Shown: positions 36,754 to 44,588 of the stretch, piece after piece | Layout of the letters: each line of letters begins with the position of its first letter | Numbering within the stretch: the first letter of the stretch is position 1 | NCBI RefSeq assembly: GCF_001425005.1 | Contig: NZ_LMDB01000001.1 | Span: 2,393 to 66,392 of the forward strand | Origin: Duganella sp. Root336D2 | GTDB lineage: Bacteria; Pseudomonadota; Gammaproteobacteria; Burkholderiales; Burkholderiaceae_D | Reading direction: 5' to 3' | DNA: 64,000 nt | The notes under the pieces: model-generated | What the model saw: only the letters and a program-made list of their open reading frames with translations | Database searches by the model: none | What the model was told of the DNA's origin: nothing | Program-made: the position numbers and the translations under genes

Positions 36754-37593
36754 CTAATGCGCCATCAATACCGGTAGCGTCATGCTTTGCAAAACAGTGC
36801 GGGATGCCCCGCCCAACATGATTTCGCGGAAGCGGCTATGACCATAGCAACCCATGACGAGCAGGTCGGCATCTGTGTCCGCGGCGAAAGAGAGCAGGGC
36901 CGATCCGACATCGATCGCGGTTGCCTGTGAGGAGACCTCGACGCTGACGCCATGACGGGCCAGGTACAGCGCCATATCGGCACCGGGTTCGCCGCCATGG
37001 GTGTCCGGTTCGCGGCCGGCATTGAAGACGGCCAGCGTGACCTTGCCGGCGTGCTCCATTAGTGGGATCGCCGCCGTGATGGCACGGGTGGCCTCCATGC
37101 TGCCATCCCAGGCCACCAGCACGCGCTGAAAGGGCGCTTCGTAATGTCCGGCGTAGGGCACGACCAGAACCGGTCGCGCGCTGTTCATGGCGACATATTC
37201 CGGCGTTTCTTCTTCCAACGGCGAAATCGGATCGTCCTGGTTGACCTGGCCCAGGACCACCAGGTCGCCGTAGCGCGACTGCAGCACCAGGCCATCGGAG
37301 GCCTGGTCATCCAGCAGGCGCGATTCGAATGACGGCATATCAAGCATCTGGCATTGCGACTCGAAACGCCGCAGGTTGGCACGCGCGTTCTCGCGCGCCT
37401 CGTCGATGCATTGGGCGGCCATGCCGACGCCCATTGCCGTAGCGTGATCGGCGTACAGGAAGCGGGAAATGCCGGTCATTGCCGTACCGACCAGGCGACC
37501 ATTGGACATGCGCACGATCTGGGATGCAAGCCGCACCCTGCGTTCGGTTTCGGCGGAACTATTGACGTGCACGACGACGGTCTTGAAGCCCAT
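36754..37593 (-). CDS. Universal stress protein, tandem UspA
   Basis: 279 aa from the ATG at 37593 (GGAGG site). Two Usp domains: the first (1-~145) is a degenerate copy, and the second (~148-279) ends with the ATP-binding loop LVMGCYGHSRFREIMLGGASRTVL (G-x-x-G-H-x-R-x9-G-S/A). PHA and stress proteins are often coregulated; the gene precedes phaC in the same direction. Function is stress survival by inference. Confidence 0.88.
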   Translation of the reverse strand: MGFKTVVVHVNSSAETERRVRLASQIVRMSNGRLVGTAMTGISRFLYADHATAMGVGMAAQCIDEARENARANLRRFESQCQMLDMPSFESRLLDDQASDGLVLQSRYGDLVVLGQVNQDDPISPLEEETPEYVAMNSARPVLVVPYAGHYEAPFQRVLVAWDGSMEATRAITAAIPLMEHAGKVTLAVFNAGREPDTHGGEPGADMALYLARHGVSVEVSSQATAIDVGSALLSFAADTDADLLVMGCYGHSRFREIMLGGASRTVLQSMTLPVLMAH

Positions 37594-37699
37594 GGCAGCC
37601 TCCGTGTTGGATAGATAAGAAAAGTCTAGGGTTTTGCGCAATCCAGCGGCATGATCTGGGTCAACTTCAATCTAATCCGGTAACTTGCATAAGCAAGTG

Positions 37700-37731
37700 T
37701 TGACTTTTAGATGCGAATGGTTATCATTTGC
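37700..37731 (+). promoter_or_regulatory. Sigma-70 promoter overlapped by a Fur box, TonB receptor gene
   Basis: TTGACT (37700-37705) and TATCAT (37722-37727) are separated by 16 nt. A Fur-box match, GCAAATGATAACCATTCGC on the minus strand (37713-37731), agrees with the 19-bp consensus at 13 positions and covers the -10 region. Iron-replete repression of the receptor is therefore predicted. Confidence 0.72.
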
Positions 37732-37791
37732 GTTTTCATATAAAAGCCAGCCTGTTGCCAGCTAAAGATCATTCAATTAGCTGAGGTAACG

Positions 37792-39924
37792 ATGGGTAAG
37801 AAGAAGTTGGCCGTCCTGCTGGGGTTGGCTTTTCCGCTGGCGGCAGTTGCGGAAGACGCGGCGCTGATGCCACAAATCCAGGTCACTGCACAAAAGCTGG
37901 ATTCGTACACTACGGACCGCAGCCGCACTGCGACGCCGCTGAATATGTCCTTGCGCGACACGCCGCAATCGGTGTCCGTGGTGACCCAGCAGCGCATTGA
38001 GGACCAGGCGCTGCAGACCGTGACCGATGTCGTCAACAATGTGACCGGGGTCTCGGTCAACCAGTACGAAACCCACCGCGCCGGCTTCACTGCGCGCGGC
38101 TTCGACATCGACAACCTGCAGATTGACGGCGCGCCGACCACCTGGGACCAGCCCTGGAGTTCCGGCGAAGTGGTGGGCAGCCTCGCCATCTACGACCGGG
38201 TGGAAGTGGTGCGCGGCGCGACCGGCCTGATGACGGGCGCCGGCAACCCGTCGGCCGCCATCAACCTGGTGCGCAAACGCGCCACAAGCAAGGAGCTGAC
38301 CGGCAGCGCCGAGATTGGCATTGGCCGCTGGAATGAGCGCCGCGGCATGGTCGACGTTTCCTCAGGCGTCAATGCCAACGGCACTGTGCGCGCACGCGTG
38401 GTCGGGGAATACCAGCGGTCCGACAGCTGGCTTGACCTCCTGAAGAGCAAGAGCAATACCTTCTACGCTACGGTGGAGGCCGACCTGGCCCCGCGTACCG
38501 TGCTGTCCGCAGGCTACAGCCGCCAGAAGAACGAACCCAAGGGCCCGATGTGGGGCGGCCTGCCATACTGGTACACAGACGGCAGCAAGACCAACTGGGA
38601 TGCATCGAAAACTTCCGCCGCGGACTGGACCCGTTGGGAGAGCGAATTCGAGAACGCATTCGCCGACCTGGAACACGCCTTTGACAATGGCTGGACGTTG
38701 CGCGCGGGTTTCAGCCAGGGCGAGCGCAAAGCCGATTCAGCGTTGCTTTACCTGTCCGGCGTGCCGGAGCGCGTGACGGGCCTGGGCGTAGGCGCTTTTG
38801 CCGGCTCCTACATCACCCACACCAATCAGGACAATTTCAGCCTGCACGCCAGCGGCCCTTTCGAGCTCGCGGGCCGCAAATATGAGGCGGCGGTCGGCTA
38901 CATGCATTCGAAGCAGGAATTCAACGCCGACAGCCGCGCCGCCGACTACGGCAGCGGCTATCCGCCAGTAGGGAACTTCAATACCTGGAATGGCGCCGCC
39001 TATCCCGAGCCGAAATGGGGCGCGCCGACGTTTTACGAAAGCAGCGTAACCAGGCAGGAAGCACTGTACGGTGTCTCGCGTTTCTCGATCACCGATCCGT
39101 TGAAAGCGATTATCGGTGCGCGCATCACCAACTTTGACAAAACAGGCGTCGGAGCCTGGAGCCCCGCCTACCGGTTGAAGCACGATCGTGAACTGACACC
39201 GTACGCGGGCGTGGTGTACGACATCAACGAAAGCCTGTCCGCGTACGCCAGCTACACCGACATTTTCCAGCCGCAGAACCGCAAGGACCGGGCGGGGAAT
39301 ATCCTCGACCCGGTGGCAGGCAAGAGCTACGAGGCGGGCATCAAGGGCGAGTTCCTGGACGGCCGCGTGAATGCCTCGCTTGCAGTATTCAAGATCAAGC
39401 AGGACAAGCTGGCCCAGGAAGCCGGCCTGGTTGACCGCGACGGTGCCGGCCCTCTGGCGCCGGAAGCCTACTACCGTTCTGCGGACGGGGCCAAGAGCGT
39501 TGGTTTCGAGTTCGAGCTGTCAGGCGAACTGGCGCGCGGCTGGAACGCCACCGCCGGCTATTCGCAGTTCAAGGCGAAAGACGCTGCGGGCGCCGACATC
39601 AACAGCGTCTACCCGCGCAAGCTGTTCCGCGTCTTTACCACTTATCGCCTGGATGCGCTCACCGTAGGCGGCGGGGTGAATTGGGAAAGCCGTACCTATA
39701 CGCTTGACCCCGGTGCGCCAGCGGCTACCAATGGACTGATCGAGCAGGACTCCTTCGCGCTGGCCAGCCTGATGGCGCGCTACGACTTGACGAAGCAGCT
39801 TTCGCTACAGGCCAATGTCAACAACCTGTTCGACAAAAAGCACTTCGGCATGTTTTCAGCCTACGGCGCCATTACTTACGCTGCGCCACGCAGTGTTTCG
39901 GCCAGCCTGAAGTACCGTTTCTAA
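37792..39924 (+). CDS. TonB-dependent ferric siderophore receptor
   Basis: 710 aa with signal peptide (to about 20). The plug domain has the TonB-box region (PQIQVTAQKL), TPQSVSVVTQQRIEDQ, FTARGFDIDNLQIDG and YDRVEVVRGATGLMTGAGNPSAAINLVRK. The 22-strand barrel ends in FDKKHFGMFSAYGAITYAAPRSVSASLKYRF, with the terminal aromatic. It is of the FhuE/FoxA/ferric-siderophore type. It is followed 12 nt later by a PepSY membrane protein that often accompanies such receptors. The upstream Fur box supports an iron-uptake role. Confidence 0.92.
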   Translation: MGKKKLAVLLGLAFPLAAVAEDAALMPQIQVTAQKLDSYTTDRSRTATPLNMSLRDTPQSVSVVTQQRIEDQALQTVTDVVNNVTGVSVNQYETHRAGFTARGFDIDNLQIDGAPTTWDQPWSSGEVVGSLAIYDRVEVVRGATGLMTGAGNPSAAINLVRKRATSKELTGSAEIGIGRWNERRGMVDVSSGVNANGTVRARVVGEYQRSDSWLDLLKSKSNTFYATVEADLAPRTVLSAGYSRQKNEPKGPMWGGLPYWYTDGSKTNWDASKTSAADWTRWESEFENAFADLEHAFDNGWTLRAGFSQGERKADSALLYLSGVPERVTGLGVGAFAGSYITHTNQDNFSLHASGPFELAGRKYEAAVGYMHSKQEFNADSRAADYGSGYPPVGNFNTWNGAAYPEPKWGAPTFYESSVTRQEALYGVSRFSITDPLKAIIGARITNFDKTGVGAWSPAYRLKHDRELTPYAGVVYDINESLSAYASYTDIFQPQNRKDRAGNILDPVAGKSYEAGIKGEFLDGRVNASLAVFKIKQDKLAQEAGLVDRDGAGPLAPEAYYRSADGAKSVGFEFELSGELARGWNATAGYSQFKAKDAAGADINSVYPRKLFRVFTTYRLDALTVGGGVNWESRTYTLDPGAPAATNGLIEQDSFALASLMARYDLTKQLSLQANVNNLFDKKHFGMFSAYGAITYAAPRSVSASLKYRF

Positions 39925-39936
39925 ATCGAGGACGAC

Positions 39937-41151
39937 ATGCGCGCAACCTGGACCCTGGTTCACCGCTACCTTGGCCTGCTCACGGCGGGCTTCCTGTTCA
40001 TCAGCGGCCTGACGGGGGCGGTGATCTCATGGGACCATGAGCTGGACGACCTGCTTAACCCGCACCTGATGGCGGCGCATACGGCGGGTAAGCCGCAGTC
40101 TTCACTGGAGCTGGCGCGCCAGCTCGAGCAACGCCATCCCGAGGCAAAGGTTTCGTATATCCCGCTGCATGCAGGGCAGGGAGAATCGTTGGGGTTTGGC
40201 GTTGAGGCAAGCGGCTTCAACCAGGTGTTTGTCGATCCCGTCAGCGGCGCGGAACTGGGTAAGCGTGAGTGGGGAGCAGTCTGGCCGATCCGCAAGGAGA
40301 CCCTGGTGTCCTTCCTGTATCGGCTGCACTATTCGCTGCACATTCCTGAAATGTGGGGCATGGACCGTTGGGGCATCTGGCTGATGGGCGTGATTGCGAT
40401 GGTTTGGGCGGTCGACAGCTTCGTTGGCTTCTACCTCACGCTGCCTGTCCGTGCCCGCACGCCGTCTGCCCGCGGCTGGTGGCAGCGCTGGAAGCCCGCC
40501 TGGAAAGTCCGCTGGGGCGGCGGCAGTGCCAAGCTCAATTTCGACCTGCACCGGGCCGTCAGCCTGTGGACGTGGGGCCTGCTGTTCATCCTGGCCTTTA
40601 CAGCGTTCTCGCTGAACCTGTACCGCGAAGTTTTCTATCCCGTGATGAAGACTGTCTCGGAGCTGACGCCCACGCCATTCGATACCAGGGTGCCGCGGGA
40701 TTTGCGGAATCCGAACCTGGCCCGCGTTGGATATGCCAAGGTCCTGCAACAGGCCGCGCAGGAAGCCCGGCTGCGCGCATGGACCGTACCGCCTGGCAGT
40801 GTGTACTATTCGCAGGCCTATGGAATTTATGGCGTGAGTTTCTTCAAGCCGGGCGACGATCATGGTGCTGGCGGCGTGGGACCGGCGGTGCTGTATTACG
40901 ACGGCATCGATGGCCGCCTGCTGGGTGACCGCCAGCCATGGAAAGGAACTGCGGCCGATATATTCGTCCAGGCGCAGTTCCCCCTGCATTCCGGCCGCAT
41001 CCTCGGACTGCCGGGGCGAATCCTGATTTCCGCCATGGGAATCGTGGTCGCCATGCTCAGCGTCACCGGAGTGGTGATCTGGTGGCGCAAGCGTTCGTCG
41101 CGGGAGAGGGCGGCCGCAGCGCAAAAAAGTGCGATGCAGCCCGCCCTGTGA
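39937..41151 (+). CDS. PepSY-associated membrane protein (PiuB-like) of the siderophore operon
   Basis: 404 aa. The N-terminus is LVHRYLGLLTAGFLFISGLTGAVISWDHELD, a typical PepSY_TM opening. Four or five membrane helices are present; the last is at about 370-390 (LISAMGIVVAMLSVTGVVIWWRKRSS). Family members are linked to siderophore uptake and are proposed to act as inner-membrane reductases or assembly factors. It is probably cotranscribed with the receptor gene. Confidence 0.86.
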   Translation: MRATWTLVHRYLGLLTAGFLFISGLTGAVISWDHELDDLLNPHLMAAHTAGKPQSSLELARQLEQRHPEAKVSYIPLHAGQGESLGFGVEASGFNQVFVDPVSGAELGKREWGAVWPIRKETLVSFLYRLHYSLHIPEMWGMDRWGIWLMGVIAMVWAVDSFVGFYLTLPVRARTPSARGWWQRWKPAWKVRWGGGSAKLNFDLHRAVSLWTWGLLFILAFTAFSLNLYREVFYPVMKTVSELTPTPFDTRVPRDLRNPNLARVGYAKVLQQAAQEARLRAWTVPPGSVYYSQAYGIYGVSFFKPGDDHGAGGVGPAVLYYDGIDGRLLGDRQPWKGTAADIFVQAQFPLHSGRILGLPGRILISAMGIVVAMLSVTGVVIWWRKRSSRERAAAAQKSAMQPAL

Positions 41152-41156
41152 AGCGC

Positions 41157-42227
41157 TCAGTGCCGCCGGCCGCGGCGGAGGGCGGCTGCCAGTGCCAACA
41201 GGCCAAGCGCAAATATCGCGGCGCTCGCAGGCTCAGGCACCACCTGTATCGCGCCACCGGTCGCCCTGGCCAGGTAATCGAGGTAGCTGTTCAGGGCAAT
41301 GCCGCCAAAATAGGTGCCGAAGGCACCGGCAACAATGCCATCCGGCGTACCGCCAAAGGTGTTGGTAGCGATCAGCATCAATTCGCCATACTGCTCGATA
41401 AACGAGGGGCCGCCCGAATCGCCGCCGCCGATGCCAGATTCACGATCGTTGGCCAGCTGTGCGGAGCACGCCAGGCCCCATTCGCAGAAGGTGTCGTGGC
41501 CATTGCCATCGAAGTCGGCGTACCAGACTTCGTTGGGTCCACTGAAACCCTGTTCGTCATCGGCATCGAACAGGTCGACGACGTTCTGGCCAGTACGCTT
41601 GATGCGGAAGTCCGGGCTGATGGTGTAGCCTTTGATGCCGTCGCCCGAAGTGCCGTAGCCGGCCATGATAAGGCGGGTATTGGCCTGCAACTGCTGGCCT
41701 GCCAGCTTGTAGATCTTGGCCGACGGAGGCGCATCCTGGCCGAGTGTGATGACGGCCAGGTCATCGTTCACGCAAAAGCCTGACACGCCGGCCGGGCAAT
41801 TGCCAAATCCCGCGTAGTTGGGATTCATCTGGACTTTGGACGCGGTTACTACGGCACGCCCAGGGTCGCCCGGCGTGGAGGAAGCATTGAATACAACGCG
41901 GACATCGTTGCCAGGCTTGTTAAGGTCGATCAGGCTGCCTTTGCCATTCGTATCCACGCAATGGCCAGCCGAGACCACCTGGCGCTTGCCGACCAGTGCA
42001 CCTGAACAGATATAGCTCAGTCCGTCATAGCGGATATTGATGCTTACCACGCCGGAGAAAGGCGAGGCGGCAGTATTGGGATCTACGTGGGCTGCAGGGG
42101 TGTCAGGCAGTGCGCCCGATGTGATCAACGGTGTGATGGTGCCGCCTGGCGTAGCGTGTGCTGTGCCGGCAAAAGCAATGAACGCCAGTGCCATGCCGAA
42201 CAGTTTTTTTGCGATGTTTGGTCCCAC
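41157..42227 (-). CDS. Trypsin-like serine protease (S1) with a PEP-CTERM signal
   Basis: 356 aa from a GTG start at 42227 (GGGAGGGA site). Signal peptide to about 25 (TAHATP). Catalytic triad: His89 (SAGHC), Asp156 (DDLAV), Ser271 (GGGDSGGPS). The C-terminus is VPEPASAAIFALGLLALAAALRRGRRH, a complete PEP-CTERM signal. Like two other PEP-CTERM-type genes here it has a sigma-54 site and a GTCGG box upstream. A protease displayed on or released to the matrix via exosortase is predicted. It converges on the PepSY gene with a 5-bp gap. Confidence 0.9.
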   Translation of the reverse strand: MGPNIAKKLFGMALAFIAFAGTAHATPGGTITPLITSGALPDTPAAHVDPNTAASPFSGVVSINIRYDGLSYICSGALVGKRQVVSAGHCVDTNGKGSLIDLNKPGNDVRVVFNASSTPGDPGRAVVTASKVQMNPNYAGFGNCPAGVSGFCVNDDLAVITLGQDAPPSAKIYKLAGQQLQANTRLIMAGYGTSGDGIKGYTISPDFRIKRTGQNVVDLFDADDEQGFSGPNEVWYADFDGNGHDTFCEWGLACSAQLANDRESGIGGGDSGGPSFIEQYGELMLIATNTFGGTPDGIVAGAFGTYFGGIALNSYLDYLARATGGAIQVVPEPASAAIFALGLLALAAALRRGRRH

Positions 42228-42281
42228 GTCGTTCCCTCCCGAGAATATTGCTCAGTGAATGAATACGTTGGGAAAACGTTT

Positions 42282-42297
42282 AGCAATAAACGGGCCC
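42282..42297 (-). promoter_or_regulatory. Sigma-54 promoter of the PEP-CTERM trypsin-like gene
   Basis: The minus strand reads GGGCCCGTTTATTGCT, which matches TGGCACG-N4-TTGCW with two mismatches and correct GG-N10-GC spacing. It lies 55-70 nt upstream of the GTG start. Confidence 0.7.
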
Positions 42298-42360
42298 AGC
42301 AAATAAGCCGCTTTACTTTCAGTCACTTACTTTGCGGGGGCAGCAGGCGCTTGAAAAAAT

Positions 42361-42375
42361 GTAAAACTTTCCGAC
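42361..42375 (-). promoter_or_regulatory. GTCGG-N5-TTTAC activator box (candidate PrsR site)
   Basis: The minus strand reads GTCGGAAAGTTTTAC. It ends 63 nt upstream of the -24 element at 42282-42297, about three helical turns farther than the 30-nt spacing at the other two genes. No other sigma-54 match was seen at 30 nt. Confidence 0.55.
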
Positions 42376-42409
42376 ATTGCATTGCAAATTGATATACAGC
42401 GCCGGCATG

Positions 42410-42826
42410 TTACTGCCGAGCTGCAAGCCGCCGCCTGGCGGCAACCAGGGTATCGGTAATGTTGCCGATGCTGAAGGGCTTCACGATAAATCCCATTGCA
42501 CCGCGCGAGACGGCCGACTGGACGACGCCCTGGTCGTTATTGCCCGATACGACAATAACGAAGACGTCAGGGCAGCGCGCTTTGATTTCGGAGATTAATT
42601 CCAGGCCATCACCATCGGGCAGGCCGAGGTCCAGCAGCACGATATCGGGCGATAGTTGCGTGCATCGTGCAAGTCCGGCCTGGGCTGTTCCGGCTTCTCC
42701 CAGAACCGCCAGTTCTGCTTCATTCGCACCGAGGCGCATCATCGAGCGCATCATTGCGTTGTCGTCGATGATGAAAACGGACTTCGGCTGCTGTTTGTGG
42801 AACGGAGCGATAGTAGCGTTTTGCAT
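42410..42826 (-). CDS. Stand-alone response-regulator receiver (CheY-like)
   Basis: 138 aa, REC domain only, no output domain. Acidic pair DD (21-22), phosphoacceptor Asp66 (DIVLLDLGLPDG), Thr/Ser SGN and Lys in FIVKPFS. It may act by protein contact or as a phosphate sink, for example with the Hpt protein at 25360. It lies downstream of tpsB in the same direction (76-nt gap) and could be cotranscribed. It is separated from the trypsin-like gene by a 182-nt control region. Confidence 0.85.
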   Translation of the reverse strand: MQNATIAPFHKQQPKSVFIIDDNAMMRSMMRLGANEAELAVLGEAGTAQAGLARCTQLSPDIVLLDLGLPDGDGLELISEIKARCPDVFVIVVSGNNDQGVVQSAVSRGAMGFIVKPFSIGNITDTLVAARRRLAARQ

Positions 42827-42902
42827 GGCGCGCCCTGTCTGCTAGCTGTCAGCACCGGCAGGTTAACATCATGCAGCGCCGCGTGGCGCGCGGCTCCCGC
42901 GT

Positions 42903-44546
42903 TCAGAAGCGATAGCCGAGGTTAAGCCAAGCCATCGCCTGCCTGTCATGGGGCTCGGAGCGCGGCGCCCCACCACGGATACGCCAGGCAGCAACCAGTG
43001 AGGCATTGAAGGCGCGATTGTCGTAACGCAGGCCGAGGCCCGCACCGGCCAGGGAGCGGTGGTTGCTGTCGCTGGTCCATGGCTCGCGGTTGGCGGTGAT
43101 GCGGCCGGCATCGTAAAAAACGTAAGGCATGAAGGCGCCGGCAGCGTAGCGCAGTTCGAGCTGGACCAGGGCACCCGCATCGCCATAACCCTCGCCTCCG
43201 GGATAGGCACGCACGCCATTCCGGCCGCCGAGCCCGAATTTCTGGGACGAGTCCAGGTTCTTGCTGGCCCATTGCGCCGATAGGCGTCCATACAGGTCCA
43301 CGTGTTCGGCCACCGACTGGATGCGGGCGAGGTCCAGGTTCAGCTTGGAGAAATGGCCGGCGCTGCGGGAGGTCGTTGCGTCGGTCTCCAATAAGGCGCC
43401 ATCGAGGCTGAGGCGTCCCGGCGTCCATGAAACGGCGCCGTAGGTGACACCGCCGCGCAGCAGGTTGTCGCGCACGTCGAAATTCATGGCAATCGGCACG
43501 CTGTTGCTCGATTTGTCGCTGCTGCTGTCTGTGGCGCCTTGCCGGTCGCGCAGGCGCTTATGTTCCAGCGTCGCCGACAAGGTCAGGTTGCGGCGCTGGG
43601 ATCGAACCAGCGGATAGCTCAGCCCAGCGCTGCTGACATTTGCCGTGCCGGTTGCATTGAGGGCCGCAAAGCTGTCCGCCAACGCGTAGTAGGAACGGCT
43701 GTAGCCAACGCGGCCGCGCAAGCCGCTTGCGCCCAGCGGGACGGCGTATGCCGCGGAACCAAACCACATTTGCTCGTTGGTGTACATGCCCTGCAGCGAG
43801 ACCTGGTCGCCAAGCGTAAACGGGCTGTCAATGTCCAGGTTGGCATGGGCGCGGGTGCGCCCCGTGTAACGCGTGCCGTTGTTATCGAGCCCGATCTCGC
43901 CTGCGTAACGATGATTGCGCTGCACTTCGACGGCAAGGTCGCCGGTACCAACCTCCTTCCCGGGACGCACCACAGGAATGCTGCGCACGCCCGGCTGGTC
44001 GTCGAGGATAAGGGTGACACGCTCGAGTTCATGGCTTTCAATCACACTGCCGGGCTGCAGTGGTGACAGGAAACGCAGTGCTGCGGGACTGAGGGACTTG
44101 TCACCGTTGCTTGTAATTGCACCGTAGCGGCCTTCCAGCACTTCGATGCGCAGGCTGCCTTGCTGCAGATCCTGCTGCGGCAGGTACGCTCGAGCAAATG
44201 GATAGCCCGCTGCACGATAGTAAGTGGAGAGCTTGTCCGCCAATGCACTCAGGCCGGCGAAGTCGAAAGTCCTGCCAACCACAGGGCCCAGTTCGCGCAG
44301 GAGTTCTTTCTGTGGGATGAGGGTATTGCCGGTGACGGTTACCTGTTTCAGCGTTACCGTCAGTCCGCCAGGAGGGACTGTGGCGGGAGGGGGCGGGGGA
44401 GGTAACGGGAGCGGTGGTGCGGGAACAGGCTCCCGCAGCTCCCGCTGCCCGTTTTCCTGCAAAGACTGCGCGCCTTGCTGGGCAAAGGCCGCCTCGGCGA
44501 AGGCGTAAAAGATGGCGATGGTCAGAATGGTGTTGGCTGGTCGCAT
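42903..44546 (-). CDS. TpsB outer-membrane transporter (ShlB/FhaC/HecB family)
   Basis: 547 aa from the ATG at 44546 (a TTG at 44558 would add four residues). Signal peptide to about 22 (FAEAAFAQQG). A proline-rich linker and POTRA domain (LKQVTVTGNTLIPQKELL) lead into a barrel with the FhaC-type VRAYPGGEG motif and an aromatic C-terminal Phe. It exports its TpsA partner, encoded 42 nt upstream, across the outer membrane. Confidence 0.9.
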   Translation of the reverse strand: MRPANTILTIAIFYAFAEAAFAQQGAQSLQENGQRELREPVPAPPLPLPPPPPPATVPPGGLTVTLKQVTVTGNTLIPQKELLRELGPVVGRTFDFAGLSALADKLSTYYRAAGYPFARAYLPQQDLQQGSLRIEVLEGRYGAITSNGDKSLSPAALRFLSPLQPGSVIESHELERVTLILDDQPGVRSIPVVRPGKEVGTGDLAVEVQRNHRYAGEIGLDNNGTRYTGRTRAHANLDIDSPFTLGDQVSLQGMYTNEQMWFGSAAYAVPLGASGLRGRVGYSRSYYALADSFAALNATGTANVSSAGLSYPLVRSQRRNLTLSATLEHKRLRDRQGATDSSSDKSSNSVPIAMNFDVRDNLLRGGVTYGAVSWTPGRLSLDGALLETDATTSRSAGHFSKLNLDLARIQSVAEHVDLYGRLSAQWASKNLDSSQKFGLGGRNGVRAYPGGEGYGDAGALVQLELRYAAGAFMPYVFYDAGRITANREPWTSDSNHRSLAGAGLGLRYDNRAFNASLVAAWRIRGGAPRSEPHDRQAMAWLNLGYRF

Positions 44547-44588
44547 GTCGGCTTTCAACGCTGTCTGATTGACAACTCCATTCTATCG

